A program made the position numbers and the translations under genes. Below are positions 23,214 to 35,423 of a DNA stretch of 64,000 nucleotides, one piece after another; position 1 is the stretch's first letter, and every line of letters begins with the position of its first letter. Below the pieces are notes generated by a model. That model was given only the letters and a program-made list of their open reading frames with translations. It did no database searches and was not told where the DNA came from. The stretch comes from Mucor racemosus (Eukaryota > Mucoromycota > Mucoromycetes > Mucorales > Mucoraceae), in NCBI GenBank assembly GCA_027405735.1, contig JAPEHQ010000002.1, positions 620,001 through 684,000 on the forward strand, written 5' to 3'.

Positions 23214-24203
23214 ATGAAAATCATACCAATTCCTGCTCTTGAGGATAATTATTCTTACATTCTTATTGACGAAAAGACAAAAGAAGCTGCTGTCATTGAT
23301 CCCGTAGAGCCAATTAAAATTCTAAATGTAATTAGTCAAACAGGAGCAAAGTTATCTAGGTACGATTAAATGTGCATGTTTCTGCAATTTGGTTATTCTA
23401 ATATAACAAATAGTGTGTTTGCTACTCATCATCATTGGGATCATTCTGGAGGCAATATTGAATTAGTTGGTAAAATCGACTTTTTTTTTTTCTACATTAT
23501 TAAAATTAAAGCAGCAACTTATCGTTACTATTTAGCGAAAAAACCAGGATTAGCTGTTTATGGTGCAGATGCTAGAATCCCAGAGATTAATTATGTTTGC
23601 AAAGATCGAGAAGAATTTAAATTGGGATCATTAGACATTACACCGCTTCATACACCATGCCATACAAAGGGACATGTATGCTATTACGTTGTAGATCCAA
23701 ACACAGGTGAAAGAGCTGTATTTTCTGGAGAGTAAGTTGTACGAAATTTGCATATTCATGGGGGGCTATTTTGATTAATAATACGTATAGCACGCTGTTT
23801 ATTGGTGGCATTGGTAAATTTTTTGAAGGAGATGCTCGTGATATGTACAGAATTTTATTTCATATCATTACAAAGCTACCGGATGATACTTGGGTTTATT
23901 GTGGACATGAATACACAAAGAATAATTTAAAGGTAAAATCAACATTTGCACAGCTTTTAGTGTATTTATCAATTTCTATACATTTAGTTTGCATTATCTA
24001 TTGATCCCCACAATGAAAATCTACAGGCTAAATGGGCCTGGTGTCAAGATAAAGCAATTACAGTGCCATCAACTATTGGACAAGAAAAGCTGTATAATCC
24101 ATTTTTAAGAGTGAATGAACAATCATTACAACATGTTGTTGGTAAAAATGACCCAGTTGAAGTGCTTCATACCATAAGGGAAATGAAAAACTCATTTCTT
24201 TGA
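23214..24203 (+). CDS. GLO2: Glyoxalase II (hydroxyacylglutathione hydrolase), five exons
   Basis: Metallo-beta-lactamase-fold hydrolase that splits S-lactoylglutathione to lactate and glutathione in methylglyoxal detoxification. Exons 23214-23359, 23414-23469, 23536-23731, 23791-23932 and 23988-24203 join to 251 aa. Metal ligands: THHHWDH at 53-59, His110 in TPCHTKGH, Asp133 in FSGDTLF, His172 in YCGHEYT. The C-terminal R-x2-K (REMK) matches the glutathione-binding end of the family. [11 protein letters not shown] follows the bridging aspartate as expected. No obvious presequence, so probably cytosolic. The coding end overlaps the convergent minus-strand gene by 12 nt. Confidence 0.93.
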
Positions 24204-24786
24204 ATTCTTTAATATATTAATACTTAATTCAATCATCTTGTTTATATTATAAAATGATTCAATTCTTTCAATATCGCATACATTCTTTCGAACATCTTGT
24301 ATATCTGAAATTGCAACGTCTACTTTGTTTTTGCTTTGTTGTAATTTCTTTTTGGCTTCAACAATACGTGGTACTTTACGATGAATATGATCTGATATTC
24401 TGTAAAACCCAAGTGAACAATCATTTAAAGATAATAAAAGTATATTTGTAAATCCATTTACAGCTATTATTAAAATAGTTATTTAGTAACTAGAGCAACT
24501 AATCAAACAATGAAATGATTTTACCTTGCTGCACTCTTTCTCTCTGTCTTTTTCTTCTCTTCTCTTCTTGTTCATTTTGATGCGTTGTTAATAAACTTAT
24601 GCTGGAATTAGAGGCTCGTCTTGCATAATGCGATAATTGATCAAAAGATAAATTTGACCAGGACGGTGAGTCGAGAGCAATAGATGAAGATGTTGATTGT
24701 ATAGATCCAGGTCCAGTATTGGATGATTGTTGCTGCGACCAAGTAGTTGGTATAAATAATGATAAAGGTTTGGTTGTAGAAGACAT
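24192..24786 (-). CDS. Small coiled-coil-like protein of unknown function, two exons
   Basis: Exon 1 (24786-24525) encodes 87 residues: a Ser/Thr/Gln-rich start, a SWSNLSFDQLSHYARRASN segment, and a highly charged end (EQEEKRRKRQRERVQQ). Exon 2 (24391-24192) restores frame at an ATATCAG acceptor and adds DHIHRKVPRIVEAKKKL, then a heptad-like helix and a lysine-rich end, for 153 aa. A nearer acceptor (TTTTACAG) gives the wrong phase and a stop in exon 2. The charged helix recalls small subunits of lysosome or trafficking tethers (BLOC-1/BORC, KxDL type), but I cannot show homology. The stop lies inside the convergent GLO2 coding end. The 5' end is 98 bp from the stop of the next minus-strand gene. 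Confidence 0.65.
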
Positions 24787-24884
24787 GTTTTTAATTTATT
24801 TTTAAAAAGAAAAAGAGATGCTATAACATTGTAAAAAAAGCAAAAGTACTGGTATATTGTACAGTTGATATACAAACACCCCAT

Positions 24885-25736
24885 TTATAGATTTGACCAA
24901 GAGTATGGATCATCTCGAATTTTATCCAATCTCAATACATGTTGAGCAATATCCCAATTATGTAAGCGTCTTTCTTCTATTGCGGGGTCATCAAAGTTAT
25001 GTCCACATAATTCCAAAACTTCCTGTGGTGGAACTGTTTTACCAGACACTTTTTTGAATACAATTTTACTAATCGCTAGACAAGCAACTGTGCCATCCTC
25101 AAGCAAAAATCGATGTTGGAGGAAGAGCCATTTGTCATTCCATGACCAAATGCGACTTTGTACTTTATATCTTGCAAGAGGTGGAATTTCCTTTCGGAAA
25201 AGTGTAATAACACCTCCATTATGACCGAAAATATGGTGATGTGGTTTCAACATCACTTCAGCAAAGGCTGAATATAGAATATGAATTCTACTGAAATCTA
25301 AAATCTTGTTATAGGTGCTAAATATAATAGTCAAAAAGTGTTTGTATGTTTAGTTTATGGTCATTTTTATAATTCTCACGTTACCTGTTGTTCTATATAT
25401 AATTTTTAATTAAAATGAATAATGCCAATTACAAGATATATTTACCATATGCTGATTATAATCAATATCATCAAGATAACAACGATGATCTTGGCTCACA
25501 ACTGTGAACAATGCTATCAATATAAGACATGAATGAATTAAAAACTACATTTCATATGTTAATTAATGTTATATACCATCTGGCTTCAAGTTATTCTCTT
25601 TGGCTTTCTTGATCAAAGCTCTCAATAAGAACCAGGAACGAACAGTATAAGCAAATGGCAATGATTTCAAATGAGTGGTAATTAATAAACCAATTGGAAT
25701 ACCAATAGCTAAAGCTTTTGTTGGTATATTATTCAT
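24885..25736 (-). CDS. THEM6-type hotdog (thioesterase-like) membrane protein, four exons including an 8-nt micro-exon
   Basis: Exons on the minus strand: 25736-25577, 25501-25446, 25392-25385 (8 nt) and 25317-24885; 218 aa. A hydrophobic N-terminus (residues ~7-20) acts as signal anchor, then a 4HBT-like hotdog fold: RCYLDDIDYNQHM, then NNS, then TYNKILDFSRIHILYSAF. The conserved D-x-N-x-HMNN signature is completed only if the 8-nt exon AACAACAG is included; skipping it breaks both motif and frame. It has perfect ATAG/GTAA borders. Other family marks: RIWSWNDKWLFLQHRFL and KIVFKK. Homologues are poorly characterised THEM6/YCR-type proteins of the ER or secretory membranes; thioesterase activity is inferred from the fold. 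Confidence 0.85.
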
Positions 25737-26296
25737 TTATGATAATAATAATAATGTAAACAAAAGAGAGAGAGAGGTAGGACTAGCACACAACAGTTCC
25801 GGTTTTATTTTTGGAAGTGTAACAGATTCAAAAGGTTGATGTGATGATAGCTTACAGTGCCTTTTTTTTTTTTTTTTTTTTTTTTTGGAACTCAGGGGAA
25901 AATCAAATGTCTATGAAAGAGTAAAACTCATTGATCTATGGTTAGAAGCTACAATTGTAGCCCACATATTAAATGCCTTTAAGTGAATTAAAGGGCAAAC
26001 TTCTGATACCTGGAACTACACTCTCCAATAGAATTGATATATTGTAAAGAAAACAAATGCATTCCGGAATTATTTATTATCCCCATATCTGGGGTTGATG
26101 ATTTGCAAATGTGATGGTTTGATGAGGATTCTTCAAAGAAAGACATACGAATATGCGAATGAGAAAATATATACATAATTTAAAAACAATTCTCAATATA
26201 TTATAGTTTAAAAATAATGTACTAAACTGTTCGCTAAATATCGAGTAAATTGTTTTTGAATTCACCGTGTAAAATCTGCCAAAATCATGAATAAAT

Positions 26297-26334
<38 letters not shown>

Positions 26335-27719
26335 CCTTCATAAAGTGTATATATACGATCACTTGATAAACTTTATATCATTTTGATACACAAACGTGCA
26401 ATTGAATAAAGTATAGTTATAGAAGATATGATTCACTTTTGCATTCGCTTTATATACCAACAATAAATAATTTAGAAAATACTTAGGCACGAACTTTTTT
26501 GAAATATGACAGCAAATCATGTCCATTTAACACAGCAACTCATTCAGGAAATAAAGATTTACAATTTTCTTTTATTTTATATGATAGTTATTTTTTGCTT
26601 TCAGTTATTTAAATCAGTATATGAAATCTGACATTTTTGAAAAAAATAGATGTAGAACTAATTATTTATGCAGCGACTAAAACTCATCATCTCAATGTAG
26701 AACACATTGCACAGCAGTTTTGATTATACATAAAGAGGACGTTTACTTATCAATTTTGGTAGTTGCCATTGCCATATATGCTAGTTTTGGCTGGTTTAGC
26801 GCTATTTCTAATTTAAAATGGCCTGCTAAACTACAAATCCTACTAGAAAAAAGTGGGCACTTGATTCCTACAGCTTAATCAGCAAATGAATGAAATTCTA
26901 AAATTATAGCACTGGATACTGTTACATCTGCAGTATATATTTTGAAACTTGCAGCCTATTTGGATTGATTTCATTAATTACAAGCATTTGTCCAGTTGCT
27001 AAATTTCTTTCAACAAGCAGAGGGAGAGAGGTTTCATTTCCAAACTTGTGTTAAACTCCTTCAAAAACGTCTGTTAGCTAATAAAATTAAGATATGTTAT
27101 TCATGTATCTACGGCGCATTAAGTACAACTTCAAAATTCAATTTCAAATCATTGTTTAATTTATAGAATCTTTCAAAGAATATCTGAAACAGTCAATACA
27201 AAATAGTTTAAACTTACCGAATACACAATTATCTATGGATAATACTCATATTTTAAATACTTGCAATGCTTATTTATACCTATATTCACGAAGAGTGACA
27301 GTTTACTTCAAACAGTATTCATAGAGGAGGTTGTAGTATTTAAATTGTTTTCAATAAAAACTATAGGCGCACTTTGACAATGATTTCTCAACACACAGTA
27401 GGTTGTGGAGGTTGCTCTTTGAGATCAGCATGTCGAAAATATGTCTCTACTTTTATATAAAGTTGAAAGTTATTAGAATTGAAATTCACTGAGATAGAAG
27501 AGTGTTTGTTATCAATTTTTTACAGTTGTAAAAAGTAGGTTTTTTTAGATGGTTTTTGAATGGGTTTCGAATTCTTTCGCCCAATATTGAGTCGAGTTAC
27601 GCAAAATAAATAAAAATGCACCTTCATCCTTTAGGCATTGATATCTCTCGGAAAATAATAATAATAATACCAAAATTATAAGTGTTATATGCATTGGCAA
27701 ACATTATTGTTCACTACGG
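25737..27719. other. Intergenic region, simple repeats and decayed coding-like tract
   Basis: No gene supported. Contains T25 at about 25862-25886 and A33 at 26299-26331. Around 26690-26880 a frame without ATG reads about 60 codons (ILVVAIAIYASFGWFSAIS...) before a stop. It may be a gene remnant but has no recognisable family. Confidence 0.45.
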
Positions 27720-28022
27720 CCGACCTGTGCTGCACAAGATAATTTTGTTATGCCTAGATGGGCTGTACACTATAGTCTGATGAGTCTGTTGCGCCTACTG
27801 AATAATGGCTAAAAAGATAACAAGCTGCACATGGGCACAACAAAAGAAACTGCACACGAGCATAACAAAAAGCCTGTATGTGCAGAACTATAGATTCTGT
27901 CCGTGTGCATGACATTAATCCCATGCGTGCATAATAGTATAATTGCCCAAAAGCATATCATTATTCCTATTTGTGCATAATAAGAAAATCTGGCCATAAG
28001 CATAATGTGCTGATCGTATGGG

Positions 28023-28453
28023 TGAAATGCCAAAGATTTAGAATAAATATTATGGCAAGAAAAAATGTATAATTTAATAAAGGAACTTGTTAAATTAAAT
28101 CACACACAAAAACTGAAGAGAATCTTTATTTAATATCAATAATTTGTCCTATTTATATACAAATTCTATATTACAATTATCTGTAAGATCAGCTTTGGAT
28201 CGATTATATCTTTCTGACATTCCATTGTCAGGTCATTTTATGTACATTAGTAACACAGCACATTTAAGTTCAGCTTATTTTATATAACTAAATCCAACAA
28301 GTGAATATGTCTCACATATCCAGCTTCCCGGATCTTGCTTTAGAAAATAAGAACAATCGAGAATGTTATCATAGATCAGTTAGCTGACTTCTTGAAACTA
28401 AGGATTACAAATCAAAAGGCTCATTATCTTACGATTAACCGGTGGATGCAACA
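28023..28453 (-). repeat. 3' LTR (431 bp)
   Basis: Begins TG and ends CA. Differs from the right LTR only at 28420 (C here, T in the other copy, plus strand). Preceded by ATGGG, the left half of the target-site duplication. Confidence 0.97.
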
Positions 28454-28468
28454 TAGCCCTCTCCCAGA
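28454..28468 (-). other. Polypurine tract of the retrotransposon
   Basis: Read on the minus strand, GGGAGAGGGCTA directly abuts the 3' LTR. This is the expected position and composition for the plus-strand DNA primer of an LTR element. Confidence 0.8.
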
Positions 28469-28667
28469 TTATGACACCTTTTTAGATTAATCCTTAAAGT
28501 CATTAAAGATAACAACGACATAACAATATGTTACTATTTTTAGACCATGTATATACAAATGTTTGTAAAGTAGAAGTTAGTCAGTAAAAACCTCTTAAAA
28601 ACCTATTCAGTAGGAAAAATCTATATACAATGAGGAAAAGACTCTGTTACTACTTTACTTTTAGCCT

Positions 28668-31600
28668 TTAAGACCTTCGTTTTCCACCACGCTTCTTGCG
28701 AATAGCAGAATTTCTTAAATTAACTGATTTAGGAGCTGAGCGACGTTTACCTGTAACCTTTGCACCATTTCTTCTACCCCAATACAATTCAATATGTCTG
28801 GTAGAATTAAAGTTTTCAACAGGTTCCCAAGTATCTTCATTAGGGTTATCAAAGCCCTTCCATCGTACAAGATACAAATAATTACCAGGCTTACCCTTAT
28901 GATCAATTACAGCCTGAATCTCAAAATGTTGTTTTGAAAACTCATCGACCGTAGTTGGCTCAGGGTTTGCAGCAGCTTTGTAATTAATATGATGAGTAGG
29001 TACATCTCTACTAAGTAATGCACAAGTTCTATCTGCTAGTACATAAGATCCTTTATCAGTTATATTGTGAATCAAGTAAGGGCCTTCATAGCGCTCATCT
29101 AGTTTGTTTTGTCGATTCACATTCTTGATCATTACTTTGCTACCAATTGGATAGTGCTCAGTAACAATCTTGTGTCTCTTTGCAAACTTTGCATGATCCT
29201 TTTCTTGAGTCTCTACTATACGTTTAGAGATAGCCGGAATGAGAACATCTTGTACAAACTGGTATCGTTCGTTTATTAATTTTTTATCAGCTTTTTCCAA
29301 ACTTAAAGTAGGTTCCACCTTTGAATAATCTTCAAGCCCATTAGGCTGGCGATTAAATAAAAGTGTATAGGGTCGAGATTTATGCAACCTTGCATATTTA
29401 GTATTAATACAGTAATTAACCCATGGAACATAATGTTCCCATTGATCTCGTTTACCATTTAACAGCTTTATGGTTGTTGTCTTAACAAGCTTTATATAGC
29501 TTTCCGCCGTAGCGTTGCCTAAGGGATTATAAGCAAGAGACAATCGTTTGTCGATACCACTGATCTCCATCATAGTATCAACAACTTCATTGACCCACTC
29601 ACTTCCTCGATCGGACGTTAAATGTTTAGGCCATCCAAACAAACTGAAAATTTGCAGTAATTCTCTAGCAATTGTGGTAGCATGTTTATCAGGTATACAT
29701 CTTACAATTGTAAATCTTGTAAAATAATCTGTTAATACGAACAGAAAATTACTACCAAATGAACTTGTAACACCCATGTCACCAAGATCCATGCACCAAT
29801 GGTCAAGAGGCAAATCAGCCTTAGTACTACGAAAAGGGTGATATCCTTCTCTCGCAATGTTGTATTTATTACATTCAATGCATTCGGACAATATTCTTTC
29901 AATATCTTTTCTAATGTTTTTCCAATAAAACCCTTCTTTATGAATTGCAAGCTCGACATGCTTAATTCCATAATGACCAAGTAAATGTTGAGATATAATC
30001 ATATTATCTCTTTCACTAGGAGGGGGGGTCATATAATCTGCAAATTTAAGTGTACGTACAATAAGTTCTCTTCGCTTTTTCGAGACAGAGGCTGATGTAG
30101 TACCATCTTTCACTAAAGTGGCTTTTACCGCTACATGCTTATCTATATCACCGAAAGACTTATTTCGTGCTACCTTACTAATTTTAACAGAACGTTTCAT
30201 TGAAGTAGAAGGCGTTCTCACTTTCAATTTAGAACCCTTTCTCTTTCGTTTATTACTTTCACCTCCATCAGCATAATACCTGCCCCCCAGAAGATGTCGT
30301 GCAGAAGCATCTGCATCATCATCTTCATACAGTCTCGATAAAGCGTCAGGAATGACGTTGAGAACACCAGGTAGATGAACAATGTCAAAAGTATACGAAA
30401 AGATAGTCTCCCACCAACCCAACATCAGTGCATTCGGCACTTCTTGAGTATTCAAATAGATCAAACTCTTATGATCTGTATGTAAGGTAAATTCTCTCAT
30501 GTACAGAAAACGATGAAACTTTACCAAGGAATAACAAATTCCCAATAGTTCCCTTTTTGTTGTACTATAATTTCTCTCTGAAACTGACAGTTTTCGAGAA
30601 ACGAGACCTACATACCGAATTTCACCATCTATTACTTGATAAAGAATAGATCCAATTGCAGTCAACGATGCATCCGTGGCCAAATGAAATCGTACAGTAA
30701 AATCAGGTGGAGACAGCATTAATGCCTGTGTGAGGGCATTCTTAAGGTTTGCTACAGCTTTATCATGAGATTCTTTCCAAACAGGTGCTAAATCTTTATA
30801 TTGCTTCAAGTTATCAAGATCTTGCGTAAGACGCGAATAGCACGGAATAGAAGCTCGAAAGTAGGACATCAAACCCAAGAATGAAGCTAATTGACGACCA
30901 GTCTTAATAGCAGGCCATTGAGCAATGTTAGTTAATTTTCTACCATCAGGCATCAATTTACCACTAATCACGCTCCAACCAAGTAAATGGATACTCTTTT
31001 GCCCGAAAACTACTTTTTCTGGGTTTAGTACCAAATTGGCCTTTGTCAAACGACGAATTACTTCAGCAACCAACTCAAAGTGATCTGCTAACGATCCATT
31101 ACTACTCAGGACAATATCATCGACGTAACACACAGCTGACCAACACTTATCAGTCGGAAAGACAGATGGAGAAGACGAAGAAGTATTCAGATCCGAGAGC
31201 AATGTTTGTAGTGTACGAACTACTACTGATCCGACATGCTGAATACCATAAGCAGCCTTCCTATGGGTATATTGCACGTTGGAAAAGGGACAAGTAAATG
31301 AAACCTTGTGGGCCTGTTGGCTGTCAAGGCCAAAACTTGTGAAGCACGCATGGATATCCAGGCAAGTATGAATCATTTTGGTACCAATAGTCTGGTGAAT
31401 TGTAGAAATTAATGGCAATTGTTGCTTATCATCAACTTCCAAGATGGCATTGAGTTTACGAACATCACATACCACTCGAGGTTTAGACATAGAATAATTT
31501 CCATCAGCATCTTTTTTCTTCACCACCAACAATGGATGATTAAATCGAGTATGACTAGCAGAACGAACAATTACACCCTCATCAAGCCAAAATTGAATTT

Positions 31601-33776
31601 GTTTACCTACAACATCTCTGTAAGCTTCGGGTAACGGATACTGTGCTCGCCATGCAACGCAACCTGGCTTAGTATCAAGTTTAATAATCGAATCTGGCAA
31701 ATTACACTGAGTATTTTTCATATCAATTTGAGAATTTTGGTCTAACAATTCATTTAGCAATAAAAGAAAAGGCTCTCTTTCCTTCTCATCACCAAAAGGA
31801 TGTGCATTAGGTTCAATAGAATCATCAATAGGACTAGGAATACGTGGGCCAGTCTGAAAACCATGTTGGCTAACAAGACCAGTAATTGCAATTCCAAGTT
31901 TAGACAAGATATCCATTCCAAGTAAGACATGCACATTTTCTTCAGAATAAAATGAAAATATTTCAAAAATATGATTTTTATTATATTTGTTATAGCTAAC
32001 ACTTAAATCGACCGTACCCTCTCTCGGGACAGTAGTTACTTCATGAGCAAGCTGAACGACGCTATTATCATCACTTGCTTTAAACGTACCCAGAGAACTC
32101 CCTCCTAAAAATTGAAAGAATTCGTTAGTAATGCAACTAAATGTAGCTCCTGTATCAACTAAGCCGAAACAAATCACATTTTGAACCACAATTGGAACAC
32201 AAATCGAATTGGTACGCATAGAAGGAGGAGCACTAAATACAGCGTCAAACTTACATTCTTGAGCAGCCATATTCTGCATAACATCAATGTTGTCTTCCAC
32301 AGAGACATTCGACATTTCAGCAACCAAAGTTGCCTGGGCACGATCACGAAGATCATTATCATCGTTGATACCATCATCATCACAATCCATGACAGCATCC
32401 ACGGCAACGTCATCAGACGCAACAGCATCACCTTCCTTAATAACATCATTATCACTGGAAGAGGGAACAGGAGCAACAACAGCAGAAGAAGAAGACTTTT
32501 GATTGTCTACAGCATGATCCACACGGGCAGACAATAAAGCGGCATCCACAGCAGCCTTGACTGATTGACGCTTGGACATACTACGGACCACCTTGTTACC
32601 ATTACTATTCGAAGGAACAGTACGAACAGCAGTATCACAGCTGTGGCCACGACCAAAGTGCAAATTACAATCTTTGCAAGTACGTTCAGCAATGTGTTCT
32701 TGCATTGTCTTACCAAACTTAGAAACAAATTTGGCAGCTTGTCCAGACGAACCAGAAGAACTTGAATGCCTAGAAGAACCAGCACGAGCAGCACCAGAAA
32801 ACCCAGAAGCATATTTAGATTTCTTGGCTTCTGAAGAAGCAGAAACAAAAGCACCATCAGGAAAAGAACGCTTCTTTCCATTGCTAGAACTAGACTCCTT
32901 CTTATCAACAGCATTGTCGATACGACGAGCAACAGCAGAGACATAGTCTAAGTCATAGAACGAAGACTCGGGGGCTTGACTCATAGCCACCATAATGAGT
33001 CGAGAAACAGATTCCGGGAAAGCATCAAAGAATACTTTTGCCACAATAAAACGATCAGTTACTTCATACTTAGCCTTCAACGTCTTGAATCGCTCCAAGA
33101 AGTTGTCAACAGATTCGTTTCCCAGTTTAGCGCACCCAAGAAACTCTCTGATTCTTTCGAACCTGAGTTGTTCCTTAGGCACACCATACCGTCCAGTGAT
33201 GGAAGCTTTTAGCTTGATCCAAGAAACCTTAGATCCGGCAGCTAAAATATACTCATTCAGCCAATCACGAAGATCATTGCTCAAGCAACGAGGCAACAGA
33301 CGGAACCAATGTTTGTCGAAATTAAGTGTATGACTACTCAATACATCTTCAAACCGACGAAGGCATTCTTCGATATCAGCAAAGACCTCCTTCTTGTCAT
33401 CTCTAACAGCACCAATCCATTAAAATAGCGGCAAACCACTAGGAACCACTGAACCAGAAGCAGAAAAATTTTGACCTTCATTGGACGAATCAGAAGACGA
33501 GTTATTGACCAAAGATACAACCTCCTCCAAGGCTTGCAAATCCGACTTCTTTTGTTTCAATGAAAGGAGCAAGGGATCAACCTCTTCACGGGGCTTGTTA
33601 CCAGCAGTAGCAATACGAATACCAAGAGCAAGAACATCCTGACGAAGTTGCTGAAGAGCAACCTCAAACGAAGCTTCTTGATCAACACCACCAATCAAGG
33701 AAGAACCAGAAACATCATCAATTTCCATAGAAGAGGAAGCATTGATAGGAGAAGCAGCAGGACCGGATGTAGACAT
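28668..33776 (-). pseudogene. Ty3/Gypsy Gag-Pol polyprotein interrupted by one in-frame stop
   Basis: Two open frames share one frame: 33776-33420 (118 aa, N-terminal Gag-like, acidic and Ser-rich) and the remainder to 28668 (more than 1557 codons). They are separated only by a TAA at 33422-33420. The long part carries, in order: the capsid-like gag domain (WLNEYILAAGSKVSW...), a Cys/His cluster CKDCNLHFGRGHSC that departs from the standard CCHC spacing, aspartic protease (LVDTGATFSCI), reverse transcriptase with YVDDI, and RNase H (TDASLTAIGSILYQ, TDHKSLIYL). Integrase follows with a zinc-binding HHCC region, DLGDMG, SDRGSEW and the E of NATAESYIK, then a GPY module (YEGPYLIHNI). It ends in a chromodomain (YLVRWKGFDNPNEDTWEP). 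All catalytic residues look intact. The stop lies between the Gag N-terminus and the capsid domain, so it is more likely a fresh nonsense mutation than a Gag/Pol recoding site. Confidence 0.9.
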
Positions 33777-33842
33777 GACCAGGTTACGTAAGTATCAAGA
33801 TAAAGATAATCAAAAAGATTTGGATTATAGGATTTAAAAAAA

Positions 33843-34273
33843 TGAAATGCCAAAGATTTAGAATAAATATTATGGCAAGAAAAAATGTATAATTTAATAA
33901 AGGAACTTGTTAAATTAAATCACACACAAAAACTGAAGAGAATCTTTATTTAATATCAATAATTTGTCCTATTTATATACAAATTCTATATTACAATTAT
34001 CTGTAAGATCAGCTTTGGATCGATTATATCTTTCTGACATTCCATTGTCAGGTCATTTTATGTACATTAGTAACACAGCACATTTAAGTTCAGCTTATTT
34101 TATATAACTAAATCCAACAAGTGAATATGTCTCACATATCCAGCTTCCCGGATCTTGCTTTAGAAAATAAGAACAATCGAGAATGTTATCATAGATCAGT
34201 TAGCTGACTTCTTGAAACTAAGGATTACAAATCAAAAGGTTCATTATCTTACGATTAACCGGTGGATGCAACA
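33843..34273 (-). repeat. 5' LTR (431 bp)
   Basis: Identical to the left LTR except one base. Read on the minus strand it contains a TATA-like box, then an AATAAA-type signal (TTAAATAAAGATTC, complement of about 33940-33953), as expected for U3 to R order. Followed by ATGGG, the right half of the target duplication. Confidence 0.97.
33968..33980 (-). promoter_or_regulatory. TATA box in the 5' LTR
   Basis: The minus strand reads GTATATAAATAGG, about 20-25 nt before the AATAAA-like signal of the LTR. The likely core promoter of the retrotransposon; the same sequence exists in the left LTR. Confidence 0.5.
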
Positions 34274-35063
34274 ATGGGCACAAATTGTTTTGTACACGAG
34301 AATCATCGTGCCGTCCTCAAAATTCTATTGCATTTAATACCGGAATAATGGGGGTTTTTAAATTACATTTGCTTTTATTAATATAGATTATAGACAATAA
34401 TACGATTCAATACGTTGTTGATGTAGAGCAATACATGCAAGAGCCAATATATTTACGATTATTATTATCATTTGTAAATATGTTTATTATAGCTATAATG
34501 TTTGCAGCAGCAATGGTTTTTGCTTGAGCATAAAATGAAATAACACTTACGGCTTAAATTTATATTCAAGCCAAATCTAAGGTTATAAATGCTAATTTAT
34601 CACTCATAAAATTTAAACAAATTAACCTTTAAATTTTACTATTTTTGTTTACGATTGTCAGCTGTAAAAAGATTTGTTTTCAAATATAGCTATGATCAAA
34701 ACTATAGTTATTAGGCAAGACAGTAGAACGTTATTCTTTTTTTTTTTGTTTCCATATCATTTAAATTTTATCACTTTTCTGGAACATTTCATGGGCTTGT
34801 AGCCAATTCTAGCTTTTTATTGAATAGATATAAATATCATTGCCTTCGATTTGATCTGGTAATCATCAAGAAATACGTCCAACAATACAGTAGTAAATAA
34901 TGATATTTGATTTTAGAATGCGGTTTAATGAAAATATCAGTCCCTAATAGAGTCTGTTATCTATATTAACAACATTAGTCCCTTACGTTAACATGCGTAT
35001 TTACATAATAAAAGCAAAGAATACCAGATTGATAGCCTGATCTGCCTTATCAAACGGTGAATA

Positions 35064-35275
35064 CAGTGAGTCGCAAAACCCTTTCAATGATTTGGAAAAT
35101 TGAATGAAAATAACCATAACTTTCTCAGTTTCAATCGGAGACACACTAAATTTCTATTTTAAGTAATTCAAACGTTTTTAAATTATTTTCAAAAAGTCCG
35201 ATCTAATTAATTAAATGTCCGCAAAAACTATGCAAGTTTAAAAAAAGGTACATCATTGAAAGGGTTTTGCACGCA
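35064..35275 (+). repeat. Left terminal inverted repeat of the Tc1 element
   Basis: About 212 bp, pairing with 36493-36704. Within it an outer motif CAAAACCCTTTCAATGAT (35074-) recurs at the inner edge as its reverse complement (about 35251-35269), so each arm could itself fold into a long hairpin. Confidence 0.9.
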
Positions 35276-35423
35276 CAGGCTTAAAATTACAATTTTGTAG
35301 CCCCTAACTTGTACATTAACGCTGGATATCTTATAAAACAGAGAAATATGCGGAAAATATATGAGATGTTTTTCAACTTTTACCCTGCCTTTTTTACTAG
35401 TAGTTTCAAGCAAAATCATCAAG

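Larger units (their letters stand above)
28023..34273 (-). mobile_element. Full-length Ty3/Gypsy chromovirus LTR retrotransposon
   Basis: 6.25 kb element on the minus strand with two 431-bp TG...CA LTRs that differ at one base (28420 versus 34240), flanked by a perfect 5-bp target duplication ATGGG (28018-28022 and 34274-34278). Order on the minus strand: 5' LTR at the right, Gag region, protease, reverse transcriptase, RNase H, integrase, chromodomain, polypurine tract, 3' LTR at the left. No canonical TGG-initial primer-binding site is seen next to the 5' LTR; it reads TTTTTTTAAATCC. Near-identical LTRs mean a very recent insertion. One in-frame TAA interrupts the Gag region. Confidence 0.97.

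Noticed and set aside
24386..24405. TTTTACAG acceptor for exon 2 of the small minus-strand gene
   Set aside because: It gives the wrong phase with the exon 1 donor and a premature stop. The ATATCAG acceptor 8 nt downstream keeps the open frame.
27809..28033. 74-codon minus-strand frame before the left LTR
   Set aside because: Lies in the short-motif start of repeat copy A. The corresponding part of copy B does not keep the frame.
32174..32944. Several open frames on both strands inside the retrotransposon
   Set aside because: All are shadows of the Ser/Asp-rich Gag-region coding frame.
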